Notes: generated by a model from the letters alone, not told the origin. Counted from the stretch's first letter, positions 25,681 through 34,016 are shown. The stretch is 55,654 nucleotides of DNA from CAZSAT01 sp964604675 (GCA_964604675.1 CAZSAT010000040.1:1-55654); one strand, 5' to 3'. Made by a program: numbers and translations.

Positions 25681-26007
25681 ATGAACAACAACTCCACCGT
25701 CACCCCGCCCGACCGCACGGGACGCATGCGTCAGGCAGGTGGGCGGAGTGGGAAAGGGCGCTGGTCCGATGTTGACCGCCATACGCGGCATGCGCTGACC
25801 CCCGACGCGCTTCGGCGGGTCGCGTCCTTCACGCCACCTTCGTCGTACCGTGGGCGTGGATGGGCTCCGCTCACTTGCGGACATCGCACGATCTGCCTGA
25901 CCAAGTTCGAAGGCGAGACATCCGCGCTGGACAACCGCTGCCCCCATCAAGGCGGTGGACGCTCGGCATGGTCGGTCACCGCTTCTGGTACAGAGTTGCG
26001 TTCTTAG
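25681..26007 (+). pseudogene. Rieske-domain fragment (remnant)
   Basis: An open frame of 108 residues contains ICLTKFEGETSALDNRCPHQ followed by GGG, the first half of a Rieske [2Fe-2S] domain (the C-x-H ligand pair). The second C-x2-H pair and everything downstream are missing; the frame ends in unrelated sequence ending TASGTELRS. The N-terminal ~65 residues are Arg/Ser/Thr-rich and not recognisable. I read this as debris from an inserted oxidoreductase gene. 26008-26025 holds an AT-rich join to fliE. Confidence 0.5.
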
Positions 26008-26025
26008 TGCTGGAATTGCTTAGAT

Positions 26026-26337
26026 CTATATGGCCATGTTCATGACCTGCTCGTAAGCCTGCACCACCTTGTCCCGCACGGTCACCATCGTGCGGAGCGC
26101 GATGTCTGCCTGCTCCAACGAGACCATGGTCTGGTGCATGTTCATGTCCTGGCCGGTGGCGAGCTGCTCGACCGCCTCGTCGCTCACCTCGACCGCCCCG
26201 TCGACCTCCTCGACCGCGGCGTTGAGCTGGCTCAGGAAGTCCGCGCCGGGCTTCTCGACCGGCTTGACCGGCGAGGCGGGTCCTGCGGCGCCTGGCGCCT
26301 GGACCATGGGCATCATGCCCGGGCCGGTGATGGTCAT
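26026..26337 (-). CDS. fliE: Flagellar hook-basal body protein FliE
   Basis: 103 residues. The C-terminal 70 residues are typical FliE: FLSQLNAAVEEVDGAVEVSD, MNMHQTMVSLEQADIALRTM and VRDKVVQAYEQVMNMAI. FliE joins the MS ring to the proximal rod. The ATG overlaps the flgC stop. Its usual downstream neighbour fliF begins 2.9 kb away, beyond the AbiE insertion. Confidence 0.93.
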   Translation of the reverse strand: MTITGPGMMPMVQAPGAAGPASPVKPVEKPGADFLSQLNAAVEEVDGAVEVSDEAVEQLATGQDMNMHQTMVSLEQADIALRTMVTVRDKVVQAYEQVMNMAI

Positions 26338-26756
26338 CGGCCGATCTCCAGCGCGCTGGCCGCCATCTCGAGGGTGGCCTCAGCCGCCTTGGTCATCGAC
26401 TCGTAGCTCCGGGCGGTGGTCATCATGTCCACCATCTCCTGCAGGATGTCGATGTCGGCCACCGTCACCATGCCGTCGGCGTCTGCGTGGGGATGATCGG
26501 GCGCATGGATGGTCCGGGTCGGCGTGTCGAGCTCGACCACCCCGCTCACCTCGACCGTGCTCATCGCCGCCTCGAGGGCGTCGCCGAAGGGATCGAGCTC
26601 CTGGGTCTGGAACACCGGCGCCTTGCGCTGGTAGGGATCGCCGTTGGCGTCCACCGAGCGTGCGTTGGCCATGTTCGACGTGATCGTCTGCAAGCGGGCG
26701 CGCTGAGCGCTGAGGCCCGAGCTGGCGATGTTCAGGGTGTCGACGATGTCGGCCAT
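26334..26756 (-). CDS. flgC: Flagellar proximal rod protein FlgC
   Basis: 140 residues from ATG 26756 with GGAGG 4 nt upstream. N-terminal rod motif DTLNIASSGLSAQRARLQTI followed by SNMANARSV, and the C-terminal helix MVDMMTTARSYESMTKAAEA. It builds the proximal rod with FlgB, FlgF and FliE. Starts 11 bp after flgB and overlaps fliE. Confidence 0.95.
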   Translation of the reverse strand: MADIVDTLNIASSGLSAQRARLQTITSNMANARSVDANGDPYQRKAPVFQTQELDPFGDALEAAMSTVEVSGVVELDTPTRTIHAPDHPHADADGMVTVADIDILQEMVDMMTTARSYESMTKAAEATLEMAASALEIGR

Positions 26757-26766
26757 GCTGCCTCCG

Positions 26767-27180
26767 TCAGGACTTTCCGCCATCGCTGGCGGCGTACTTG
26801 AGCATCGCGAGCTTCTTGCTCACACCCCGCGACACCCCTCGGTAGAAGAGCTCGTTGGAGCGCAGCCGCATCATCTCGGCCTCGCGATCGACCGAGTTGC
26901 CGTCGATCTTCGACGGGTCGGCCTCGATCTCTTCGATCTGGGGAGCCTCGAAGTCCTGCCCCGGCGCGGCCAGGTGCAGCTCGTGGGTCCGACGCAGCGC
27001 GCCCTCCTGGCCCACCTCCATCGCGGCACCCAACACGGACTCGAAGTCGATGTAGCGGGCGCTGTACTCGGGCGTGTCGGCGTTCGCCAGGTTCGACATG
27101 GTGAGGCTGTGTTGCTCCGTCCGGAGGTCCAGCACCCTCACCAGGCCCTGCATCATTGGATCGACCGTGAACGAACTCAT
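26767..27180 (-). CDS. flgB: Flagellar proximal rod protein FlgB
   Basis: 137 residues from ATG 27180 (an upstream in-frame GTG at 27228 lies beyond the promoter). It contains VLDLRTEQHSLTMSNLANAD, TPEYSARYIDFESVLGAAME and the C-terminal NSVDREAEMMRLRSNELFYR of FlgB. First gene of flgB-flgC-fliE. The -10 of the FliA-type promoter ends 6 nt before the ATG, so transcripts would be leaderless or nearly so. Confidence 0.94.
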   Translation of the reverse strand: MSSFTVDPMMQGLVRVLDLRTEQHSLTMSNLANADTPEYSARYIDFESVLGAAMEVGQEGALRRTHELHLAAPGQDFEAPQIEEIEADPSKIDGNSVDREAEMMRLRSNELFYRGVSRGVSKKLAMLKYAASDGGKS

Positions 27181-27186
27181 GGTCCC

Positions 27187-27213
27187 GCTTCGGTCACTTC
27201 CCCCGATTGTTGA
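27187..27213 (-). promoter_or_regulatory. Sigma-28-like promoter for flgB operon
   Basis: Minus strand: TCAACAAT, 11 nt, ACCGAAGC. The -10 ends six bases before the flgB ATG at 27180. Confidence 0.6.
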
Positions 27214-27240
27214 GGGGGGTGATCGCATTTCTTTTCTGTC

Positions 27241-29454
27241 TCACCGTCGACGGCGATCCAGCTCCGCGAGGAAGGCCGTGTGGGCCTCGTCCTCGGCACC
27301 GATGCGGGCCCACAGGTCGTCGTCCTGGGTCAGGGCCTCGTCGTACAGGCTGTCCACACCCACCAGCTTGGCCGCCGTGGCGGCGAGCCAGGTGGCGTGC
27401 CGCCGCTGCACCTCGTCGGTTGCCCGTCCGGCGGCGTCGCGAGCGGCGCTCAGCGCTCCCGCGGCGTCCCCGGCATCGAGCAGGCAACGGCCCAGGGCGA
27501 GCTGTGCGCGCCCCTCCCGCACCACCGCGGGCTCGTCACGGCTCGTGAGGATCTGTTGCAGGGCCGGCACCGCGGCGGCGCAGCGGCCGGCGGCCACGTC
27601 GAGCATCGCCATCTCGGCCGCAGCCTCGGTCTTGACCGTCGGAATCGACGCCGCCGACCGCCAGGCCGCGCGCGCCTTGTCGTGGTCCTGCATCGCGGCG
27701 TACACGTGCCCTTCCTGCAGCAGCAGCTCGCCGCGGAGGGCAGAGGCACCGTCGACCCCGCGCAGGTAGGCGATGGTCTTCAGGGCGTCGTCGAGCCGCC
27801 CCACCTGCCGGTACAGGCGCGCCAGCACCAGGAGCGCCTCGGCGTCTTCCATCGCCAGGCGGGTCTGCACCGCGAACACCTCGCGCTGCACGTCGAGCGC
27901 GTCGTCGGCGAGCCCAAGCCGCTCGAAGGCCCGCGTCACCGCCTCGAGGGAGCTGGTGTCCATCACCAGGGGCCGCAGCTTCGGATCCCAGTGCTCCCGG
28001 TAGAGCGCGGCGACCTCGAGCGACCTCGACCCCCGGTCCAGCTCGAGCAGCCTCCCATCGATGGCCGACCAGAGCTCCGACGCCACCGGCTCGCGGGGCA
28101 GGTCCCGGTAGCGGGCCAGGAGCCTGGCCCGGTGATCGATCGCGCCGTCGAGGTCGGAGAAGGTGTCGGCGATCTGGGCCAGGAGGTACAGGGCCTCGGC
28201 ACCCGCCCGGTCCCGCCGCTCCGCGTCCACGTGCAGCTGAGGCACCGCGGCGAGCCAGGTGTTGGGACCGCTCTCGACCATGCCGCGCATGCGCTGCCGG
28301 AGGGCGAGCACGCGGCTCTGCTCTCGCGAGGCGCTGGTCTCTCCATCCCGCCAGGCGCGGCGAGCGCGCTCCAGGTCGCCCTGGGCGTACCAGGCGTCGC
28401 CGAGCATGATGAAGGCGAGCGTGCGCTCCTCTCCCGTCAGCGCCTTGGCGGCCGCGACCAGCAGGGGCTGCGCTTCTTCGGGGTGGTTCGCGCGGAGCAG
28501 GAGCTGCCCCGAGAGCAGCAGCGCGCGCGGACGACCCGTGGACCGCGCGAGGGCCCGGGCCGTGGGCGCGACAGGCGGCGAAGCAGTGTCGAACGCCACC
28601 AGGGCGAGGCACTCCAGGACGAACGCGGAGTAGGCACCGGCCCGGTGAGCCGTGACACAGGAATCCCGCGCCTCCTCGGCCCGCCCGAGGGCCAACAGGG
28701 ACCGCGCCTTGTCCAGCTCCACCCGCGCCAGGGCGCCCGGGTAGGTCGACAGGTCCTGGCGTGACAGGCGGTCGTGGTAGTAGAGCGCCTCGCGCACCAG
28801 CCCCAGCTCGAAGTGGGCCTCGCCGAGCTTCTGCAGAGCGTACAGACGCGAGCCCATGTCCGGCGCCTCGGTCAGCACCTCGCGGTAGCCATCCAGCGAC
28901 CCGAGCTCGGAGGTCGGGCGCTTCAGGAGCGCCGAGGTGCGTCCGCGTGGGAGCTCCGGGCCCTCCCAGCGCGGGAAGGCCGGTGGATAGGCCTGCGGGT
29001 CGAGCGACACCGCGGCCTCGCCATCCAGCGATCGCAGGGCCTGCGGGCTGCGCTCGCCGACATCGGCCTCGACCGTGCCGGCGATCAGCTGCTCCACGGT
29101 CGGGGCGGGGGTCACCGGCAGCGTCGGCGCCGCGGACCCCACGGTCCAAGCCAGCACCAGCCCCTCCTCGTGACGCTGCACGTCCAGGCCCAGATCCGAG
29201 CGCAGCAGGTCGATCGAGACCGTCCACGTGCCGCTGCCCACCGCGTACGCGGCCGCGTCGGCCACCAGCGGGGCGCGCTGCGCCGCGAGCTGGGGGGCCA
29301 GGTCCTCCAGGTTCCCGCGGATCACGAGCTCGTCGCGGTTGTCGCGCACCCGCGGCAGGATCTGCACCTCGGCGCCGGGCGAGGTCCGCAGGAGCAGCCG
29401 CGTCAGCGGCGCGTCGTCGGCGCCGAGCGCCAGCCCCAGCATCAGCCCGAGCAC
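27241..29454 (-). CDS. Large TPR-repeat exported protein in the flagellar cluster
   Basis: 737 residues, GTG 29454 immediately after the stop of the beta-barrel gene. A signal peptide (MLGLMLGLALGADD) and a ~120-residue N-terminal domain that resembles AMIN-type beta structure (LLLRTSPGAEVQILPRV; IRGNLEDLAPQLAAQRAPLV) are followed by ~12 TPR-like helix pairs to the end (for example YALQKLGEAHFELGLVREAL). Probably periplasmic. Its place between fliS and flgB, in a unit with a PilZ-like and an outer-membrane protein gene, suggests a lineage-specific role in basal body or motor assembly, but I recognise no known flagellar family. Confidence 0.8.
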   Translation of the reverse strand: MLGLMLGLALGADDAPLTRLLLRTSPGAEVQILPRVRDNRDELVIRGNLEDLAPQLAAQRAPLVADAAAYAVGSGTWTVSIDLLRSDLGLDVQRHEEGLVLAWTVGSAAPTLPVTPAPTVEQLIAGTVEADVGERSPQALRSLDGEAAVSLDPQAYPPAFPRWEGPELPRGRTSALLKRPTSELGSLDGYREVLTEAPDMGSRLYALQKLGEAHFELGLVREALYYHDRLSRQDLSTYPGALARVELDKARSLLALGRAEEARDSCVTAHRAGAYSAFVLECLALVAFDTASPPVAPTARALARSTGRPRALLLSGQLLLRANHPEEAQPLLVAAAKALTGEERTLAFIMLGDAWYAQGDLERARRAWRDGETSASREQSRVLALRQRMRGMVESGPNTWLAAVPQLHVDAERRDRAGAEALYLLAQIADTFSDLDGAIDHRARLLARYRDLPREPVASELWSAIDGRLLELDRGSRSLEVAALYREHWDPKLRPLVMDTSSLEAVTRAFERLGLADDALDVQREVFAVQTRLAMEDAEALLVLARLYRQVGRLDDALKTIAYLRGVDGASALRGELLLQEGHVYAAMQDHDKARAAWRSAASIPTVKTEAAAEMAMLDVAAGRCAAAVPALQQILTSRDEPAVVREGRAQLALGRCLLDAGDAAGALSAARDAAGRATDEVQRRHATWLAATAAKLVGVDSLYDEALTQDDDLWARIGAEDEAHTAFLAELDRRRR

Positions 29455-30072
29455 TCAGAACCTCACGGCGACGCCGGCGGCGAAGCGCCAGGCGCTGAGG
29501 TCGAAGCCCTCGCGCGTCCACCCGGAGATCTGCACGCGCCGGGCGGCGTACACCTCCACCTCGAGCGCGTCGGCCACGGGTCCGCCAACCGGCGCCAGCG
29601 GAGCCTGCAGGAGCCCCGTGTCCACGCGACCCCCCAGGCGACCCTCCGGGCAGATCTTCATGCCGGCGATCTGACCCGAGGGCACGTCCTCGTTGCCCTC
29701 CACGTCGTACTGGCGGAAGCTCACGAAGGACCAACCGAAGCCCGCATAGAGGTCCCCACGGCTCACCGGGAGCTCGTACAGGCCGACCACGGTGAACGGG
29801 ATCAGCTCGAGGTCCGCCTCGTTCCCGTGGACCTCCAGGGTCTCGGATTCACGTGTCACACCCTTCATGCGCTTGTAGCTGAGCTCCACGTCCACCGCGA
29901 CCTGGTCGCCGGCCGGCACCACCACGGCGCCACCTCCTGTGAACCAGGAGCTCCGGTAGAGGGAGCCGATCTCGGAATCGGCCAGGGACACACCCACACC
30001 GCGCACCGCCACGCGCACACCGTCGTCGGTGTCCGCTGCGAGCGCCAGGCTACAGATCAGCATCGAGAACAC
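29455..30072 (-). CDS. Outer-membrane beta-barrel-like protein in the flagellar cluster
   Basis: 205 residues, signal peptide MFSMLICSLALAAD. The mature protein alternates polar and hydrophobic residues in strand-length blocks (VRVAVRGVGVSLADSEIGSL; QVAVDVELSYKRMKGV; DLYAGFGWSFVSFRQYDVEG) and ends with a terminal Phe (VAVRF), features of small outer-membrane barrels. It overlaps the upstream PilZ-like gene by 23 nt and abuts the TPR gene. Predicted outer-membrane location; function unknown. It may be a partner of the TPR protein at the outer membrane around the flagellum. Confidence 0.7.
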   Translation of the reverse strand: MFSMLICSLALAADTDDGVRVAVRGVGVSLADSEIGSLYRSSWFTGGGAVVVPAGDQVAVDVELSYKRMKGVTRESETLEVHGNEADLELIPFTVVGLYELPVSRGDLYAGFGWSFVSFRQYDVEGNEDVPSGQIAGMKICPEGRLGGRVDTGLLQAPLAPVGGPVADALEVEVYAARRVQISGWTREGFDLSAWRFAAGVAVRF

Positions 30073-30592
30073 GACGTCGCTCCCTGCGCTGTTGTTCGAA
30101 GACGAAGGCGACCACGAGGTCCCGCAGCTCGGGATCGTCGGGATCGAAGAGGATCGAGAAGCGCCCCTCGGCGTCCGGACCGGCCGTGGCGTCTGCGCTC
30201 ACGAGGCGCTCCCCGCCGGGCAGGCTCAGCGACATGTGCACGCGCACGAGGCCCCAGGGCACGTCCACCTGCTCCTGCACCACGCAGCCATCCCCGCCGA
30301 TCGACAGGCGCGTCGGTCGAAGGTCCACGCCTCGGCTCTGGAGCACGACCATGCGGTGCAGGAGCTCGACCTCGCGCTCCAGCACCGCCATGGCATCGAG
30401 CGTCGCCGAGAGAGCCGCCTTCACCTCGCCGTCCCGGCGACCGGACAGGTTGCCCAGCGTGGACCGGGCCTTCTTCGCGAGCTGGCGCGCGAAGGTCGTC
30501 TGCAGCGTGGCCGGTGGCTCGTCCTCGAAGCGTTGCTGGATCGCGAAAGGGATCCGGACGTCGAGGCGGAAGTAGCGCTGCGTCTGTTGCAC
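30050..30592 (-). CDS. PilZ-like protein in the flagellar cluster
   Basis: 180 residues, GTG 30592. It begins MQQTQRYFRLDVRIPF, resembling the RxxxR entry of PilZ domains, and has TRLSIGGDGCVVQEQ near residue 95, matching the (D/N)xSxxG loop except that the D/N position is Arg. The central helices (STLDAMAVLEREVELLHRMV) are reminiscent of YcgR/PilZ proteins with an added helical hairpin. c-di-GMP binding is therefore doubtful but a flagellar brake- or motor-type role is possible. First gene of a unit with the barrel and TPR genes; the FliA-type -10 ends 6 nt before the start. Confidence 0.7.
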   Translation of the reverse strand: MQQTQRYFRLDVRIPFAIQQRFEDEPPATLQTTFARQLAKKARSTLGNLSGRRDGEVKAALSATLDAMAVLEREVELLHRMVVLQSRGVDLRPTRLSIGGDGCVVQEQVDVPWGLVRVHMSLSLPGGERLVSADATAGPDAEGRFSILFDPDDPELRDLVVAFVFEQQRRERRRVLDADL

Positions 30593-30598
30593 GTCCCC

Positions 30599-30625
30599 GC
30601 ATCGGTCAGACGTGCCGAAGGTTTA
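30599..30625 (-). promoter_or_regulatory. Sigma-28-like promoter for the PilZ-like/barrel/TPR unit
   Basis: Minus strand: TAAACCTT, 11 nt, ACCGATGC. The GTG of the PilZ-like gene (30592) begins 7 nt past the -10. It lies between that gene and the upstream reading frame ending at 30634. Confidence 0.65.
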
Positions 30626-30633
30626 GGTCGGCC

Positions 30634-30939
30634 TCACGCTTTCGTGCGCACGCGCTGGCCGGACTTGTGGCTGCGCAGGCCGCCGTAGCCCTTCATGGCC
30701 CGCCGGCCCGCGCGGAGCTCGCCGAGACGATCCGCGGTGCGCTCCTGGTGGGCCGCCGCCGCTTGTTGCATCGCTTCCACGGCCACCAGCAGGGCACGGC
30801 CCGCGTCCTGGTCCAGGCTCGGGGCCAGCGCGACAGCGCCGGCGACCGCCTCGCGGATCCGACGGGGGTCCACCGCCTCTTCCGTGCACAGGAGGACCGC
30901 GAGGACCTCGAGCTCACGGACCAGCGGACCCAGCTCCAC
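30634..30939 (-). CDS. Small protein after fliS, candidate FliT-like factor
   Basis: 101 residues from GTG 30939 (start uncertain; no clear ribosome-binding site; the fliS stop is 3 nt upstream). Helical throughout residues 1-80 (LVRELEVLAVLLCTEEAVDP; AGRALLVAVEAMQQAAAAHQ), with a basic tail SHKSGQRVRTKA. Helical bundle character and the fliS neighbour position fit a FliT-type flagellar chaperone, but I see no family motif. Could also be a FliJ-like or an unrelated small protein. Confidence 0.6.
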   Translation of the reverse strand: MELGPLVRELEVLAVLLCTEEAVDPRRIREAVAGAVALAPSLDQDAGRALLVAVEAMQQAAAAHQERTADRLGELRAGRRAMKGYGGLRSHKSGQRVRTKA

Positions 30940-30941
30940 GA

Positions 30942-31316
30942 TCAGGCCGCGTCGCGGGAGGTGACCGCCACCTCCCAGCCGGCCAGCAGCTCGCGCGACA
31001 CCTTGAGCACGCCCGGCAGGTTCGTGGCGTCGCGCTCGCGCTCGGCCTCGGCCAGCTGGCGGATGCACCACGTGTAGAGCCGCGACAGCCGGGCGCACAG
31101 CTCCGGCGCGTGGCTGTCGTCGAGCGCCACCAGCAGCTCGCCGTACAGACGACGGGTCAGCCGGGAGCGCTCGAGGAGGATGTCGGTGTCGCCCTCGTCG
31201 TAGGCGTCGATCCCCTGCTCCAACCGCATCACGATGTTCTGGAAGACCATCAGGAGCACCTGTTTCGGCGACGCACACTCCACGCGCGCGTTGCGGTAGG
31301 CATTGATTCCCTTCAT
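30942..31316 (-). CDS. fliS: Flagellar export chaperone FliS
   Basis: 124 residues from ATG 31316. FliS motifs: INAYRNARVECASPKQVLLM, VFQNIVMRLEQGIDAYDEGD and LLVALDDSHAPELCARLSRL. FliS binds flagellin in the cytoplasm and prevents premature polymerisation. It follows fliD by 7 bp, as is common (fliC-fliD-fliS). Confidence 0.93.
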   Translation of the reverse strand: MKGINAYRNARVECASPKQVLLMVFQNIVMRLEQGIDAYDEGDTDILLERSRLTRRLYGELLVALDDSHAPELCARLSRLYTWCIRQLAEAERERDATNLPGVLKVSRELLAGWEVAVTSRDAA

Positions 31317-31323
31317 GTGGACC

Positions 31324-32688
31324 TCAGGACTCGGACGTGGTGAAGAGCGCCGAGAGGTAGCCCGCGGCGGACTCCATCTCGGCCAGCGCGAGCTCCATCG
31401 CGGTGAACTGATCGCGGAGCCGGGACTCGAGGTTCTCGAGCCGCGTCTCGTAGTCCGCGATGCGATCCTCCATCTCGGAGATCTCGTCCTCGATCGTGTC
31501 GGATCGCTCGGAGAGCAGCCCATCGTCGTCGATGTAGTACTCGTCGATGAAGTACTTGATGCCCTTCACACCGTCCTCGGTGCCGGAGAGCGGGCTGTCG
31601 TCGCTGGTGAACAGCTTGGTCATCGCCTCGAAGTCGTCGTTCATCGCGTCGGAGAACACGGCGGTGTCGAAGTCGAGCTCCCCGTCCTGGCCCATCGTGA
31701 TGCCGAGGTCCGCGAAGATCTGGAAGGTCGCGCCGTCCAGCTCACCCTGCGGGGTGTCGGTCATGAAGTCCTGCAGCCGCTGGATGATGCCCTTGGTGGT
31801 GCTGTCGCCCACCAGGCCGCCTTCCAGGCCGAGATCCTGATCGAACACGGTCTGGCTGTCGTAGTAGCTGATGACCTCGTTGAAGGCGTCGACGAAGGCC
31901 TGCACCTTCTCGGTCATCGCCGTCTCGTCGACCTCCACGTTCACCGTGACGGCGCTCGACGTCACCTGATTGGCCACGATCGAGATGCCCGGGAGCACCT
32001 CGTCGAAGTTGCTCGTGTCGTTGAAGATCGACACGCCGGCCACGGTGATCTCCGCGTCCGCCGCCGCCACCTGCTCGGTGAAGGTGGGCGGGGTGCCACC
32101 GCCCAGGCCGCTGGTGTCGAAGCTGATCGTGTTGTCGGCGCCGGTGTTGGAAGCCTGCACGACCAGTCGGTAGGGGTCGGTCGCCTCGCCGGTGTCCAGC
32201 ACGAAGGCCGACACGCCGTCGAGGGCATCGAGCAGGTCGGCGACCTCCCCGAGATCCTCGGTGCCGTCCAGGGTGACGGTGGTGTCGGTGCCCGCCACGG
32301 TCACCACCAGGTCCCCGGTGCCCAGCAGGCCGTCGGTGGTCTGGTCGGCGTAGCCCTGGCTCACCTCGATCTCGGCGGCGGCCAGCGCCACCACCTCGAT
32401 GTCGTAGCTGCCGGGGCTCGCTTCGCCCTCGGCGGTCACCGTGATGAAGCCTTCGTCGCTCGTGGTGGCGGTGAAGCTGTTCAGCTCGTCGAGGGTGTCC
32501 AGCGCATCGATGGCGTCGGACAGGTCCGACAGCCGGCTCTCGATGCCCGCCGTGGCTTCCTTGGTCTGGTCCAGCGCGTCGAGCTGCTCTTCCAGGGTCT
32601 CCTTGGGCACCGCGGCCACCTCGAGGATCGACCCGATGAGCGCTGTGGTGTCCAGTCCGGAGACGATGCCATCGACGGTGGTGGTCAC
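31324..32688 (-). CDS. fliD: Flagellar filament capping protein FliD
   Basis: 454 residues, GTG 32688. The N terminus VDGIVSGLDTTALIGSILEV and the coiled-coil region, plus the C-terminal MEDRIADYETRLENLESRLR then DQFTAMELALAEMESAAGYL, are FliD D0/D1 signatures. It forms the pentameric/hexameric cap at the filament tip. Very acidic, like the flagellin. Follows a strong terminator after fliC, so it needs its own promoter or readthrough; no canonical FliA-type site is visible in the 66-nt gap. Confidence 0.94.
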   Translation of the reverse strand: MTTTVDGIVSGLDTTALIGSILEVAAVPKETLEEQLDALDQTKEATAGIESRLSDLSDAIDALDTLDELNSFTATTSDEGFITVTAEGEASPGSYDIEVVALAAAEIEVSQGYADQTTDGLLGTGDLVVTVAGTDTTVTLDGTEDLGEVADLLDALDGVSAFVLDTGEATDPYRLVVQASNTGADNTISFDTSGLGGGTPPTFTEQVAAADAEITVAGVSIFNDTSNFDEVLPGISIVANQVTSSAVTVNVEVDETAMTEKVQAFVDAFNEVISYYDSQTVFDQDLGLEGGLVGDSTTKGIIQRLQDFMTDTPQGELDGATFQIFADLGITMGQDGELDFDTAVFSDAMNDDFEAMTKLFTSDDSPLSGTEDGVKGIKYFIDEYYIDDDGLLSERSDTIEDEISEMEDRIADYETRLENLESRLRDQFTAMELALAEMESAAGYLSALFTTSES

Positions 32689-32754
32689 GGATCCTCGTGC
32701 TGCTTCGAGATCCTCAACGGATCGGTTTCTGCAGGTTTTAGCGATTCCGGAACG

Positions 32755-32778
32755 AAAAAAGCCCGCCGAGGCGGGCTT
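32755..32778 (-). terminator. Rho-independent terminator after fliC
   Basis: Minus strand: AAGCCCGC, loop CTCG, GCGGGCTT, then a run of T (A on plus strand, 32755-32760). An 8-bp GC-rich stem with a T-run, 30 nt after the fliC stop. The cleanest intrinsic terminator in the window, fitting strong flagellin transcription. Confidence 0.9.
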
Positions 32779-32807
32779 CGTTCTTCACGGGGAGCGAATC
32801 GACGCGA

Positions 32808-33641
32808 TCAGCCCTGGAGCAACGAGAGCACGCCCTGGCTGATCTGGTTCGCCTGGGAGAGCACCGAGATGCCGGCCTGCTGCATGATCTGGAACTTGGA
32901 CATCTCCGCGGTCTCGTAGGCGAAGTCGGCGTCCCGGATCCGGCTCTCGGCGGCTGCGATGTTCTCGGTGTAGGTCTCGAGGTTGTTCAGCGTGCTGTCG
33001 AGGCGGTTCGCCATGGCACCGTAGTCGGACCGGTAGGCGTTCACGTCCTGGAGTGCGGTGTCGAGCGTGGAGAGGGCGCTCACCGCACCGGACGCCGTGG
33101 AGAGGTCGATGGAGCCGGTGTCCACGCCCAGCACAGTCGCCTGCAGGCTGCCCATGGCGAGGTCGATCTGGTCGGCGGCGCTGTCGCTGATGCCGACCTG
33201 GACGGAGATCTGCGTCACGCCGCCGTCGACGAGCTGCACGCCGTTGAACTCGGTCACGCTCGCGATGCGGTCGACCTCCGAGGCGAGCTGGAGGTACTCG
33301 TCCTGGATGTACTGCCGCTCGTCGTTGTCCAGCGTCTCCGACGCGGACTGCACGGCGAGCTCGCGCATGCGCTTGATGATGTTCGCGACCTCGGCGGTGG
33401 CACCCTCGGCAACCTGGATGAGGCTCAGGCCGTCGTTGGTGTTGCGCATCGCCTGCCGAGCGGACTGCTCGGAGGCGTCGAGGTTTTCGGCCACACCCAG
33501 GCCGGCAGCGTCATCCTTGGCCTCGCTGATCCGGAGGCCGCTGCTGATGCGCTGGAAGCTGCTCCCCAAGGACCGGCTGGTCTTGTTGAGGTTGTTCAGC
33601 GCGTTGATCGCCGCGGTGTTGGTGTTGACGGTCAAGGCCAT
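32808..33641 (-). CDS. fliC: Flagellin FliC
   Basis: 277 residues, a short flagellin with D0 and D1 but little or no outer domain. N terminus MALTVNTNTAAINALNNLNK and SSGLRISEAKDDAAGLGVAE; C terminus ADFAYETAEMSKFQIMQQAG then SVLSQANQISQGVLSLLQ. Expected as the filament subunit exported through the FliI/FlhA apparatus. Shine-Dalgarno GGGAGG 8 nt upstream and its own FliA-type promoter and terminator, a monocistronic unit. Acidic central region. Confidence 0.96.
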   Translation of the reverse strand: MALTVNTNTAAINALNNLNKTSRSLGSSFQRISSGLRISEAKDDAAGLGVAENLDASEQSARQAMRNTNDGLSLIQVAEGATAEVANIIKRMRELAVQSASETLDNDERQYIQDEYLQLASEVDRIASVTEFNGVQLVDGGVTQISVQVGISDSAADQIDLAMGSLQATVLGVDTGSIDLSTASGAVSALSTLDTALQDVNAYRSDYGAMANRLDSTLNNLETYTENIAAAESRIRDADFAYETAEMSKFQIMQQAGISVLSQANQISQGVLSLLQG

Positions 33642-33700
33642 GGTGCGCCTCCCAGTTGGTGATGGCTGGAGGTGGGTGCGGACACCCCTCTCCTTCCTGC

Positions 33701-33726
33701 TCTTCGGATCCCCTGCGCGATCTTTA
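33701..33726 (-). promoter_or_regulatory. Sigma-28-like promoter for fliC
   Basis: Minus strand: TAAAGATC, 10 nt, TCCGAAGA. The -35 TAAAG fits the FliA consensus well; the spacing is one base shorter than at the other sites. Leader to ATG 33641 about 50 nt, with a Shine-Dalgarno sequence. Confidence 0.7.
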
Positions 33727-33779
33727 GATGATCACGAGCACCCACGGTGAAAAAGCGCGTGCTCAGGCGCCATAGCGCT

Positions 33780-33807
33780 GGTGATCCTCCTCCGAGGAGA
33801 CGGATCA
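33780..33807. other. Hairpin in fliC-flgL intergenic region
   Basis: GTGATCC at the left pairs with GGATCAC at the right around TCCTCCGAGGA, itself self-complementary, so a long hairpin is possible. No T-run. It may terminate flgL transcription. The rest of 33727-33930 has no gene or motif I can support. Confidence 0.4.
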
Positions 33808-33930
33808 CCCGCCCGCGGGCATGAGGCCTCGAGCCGGCGGGCCGAGCGCCTTGGCCCAACGAGTCAGATCCGTCGGGCGAGCGTCTCCAACGAGTGCTGG
33901 CTTCCTCACCCGGAACGCTGCGCGCCCACA

Positions 33931-33983
<53 letters not shown>

Positions 33984-34016
33984 CGCGCCGTCTTCGAGGG
34001 GTGGCGCCCTCACCGA

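Noticed and set aside
32719..32740. FliA-type promoter for fliD
   Set aside because: TAAAACCT and ACCGATCC are present on the minus strand, but the gap between TAAA and CCGA is 11 nt against 16 at the other sites.
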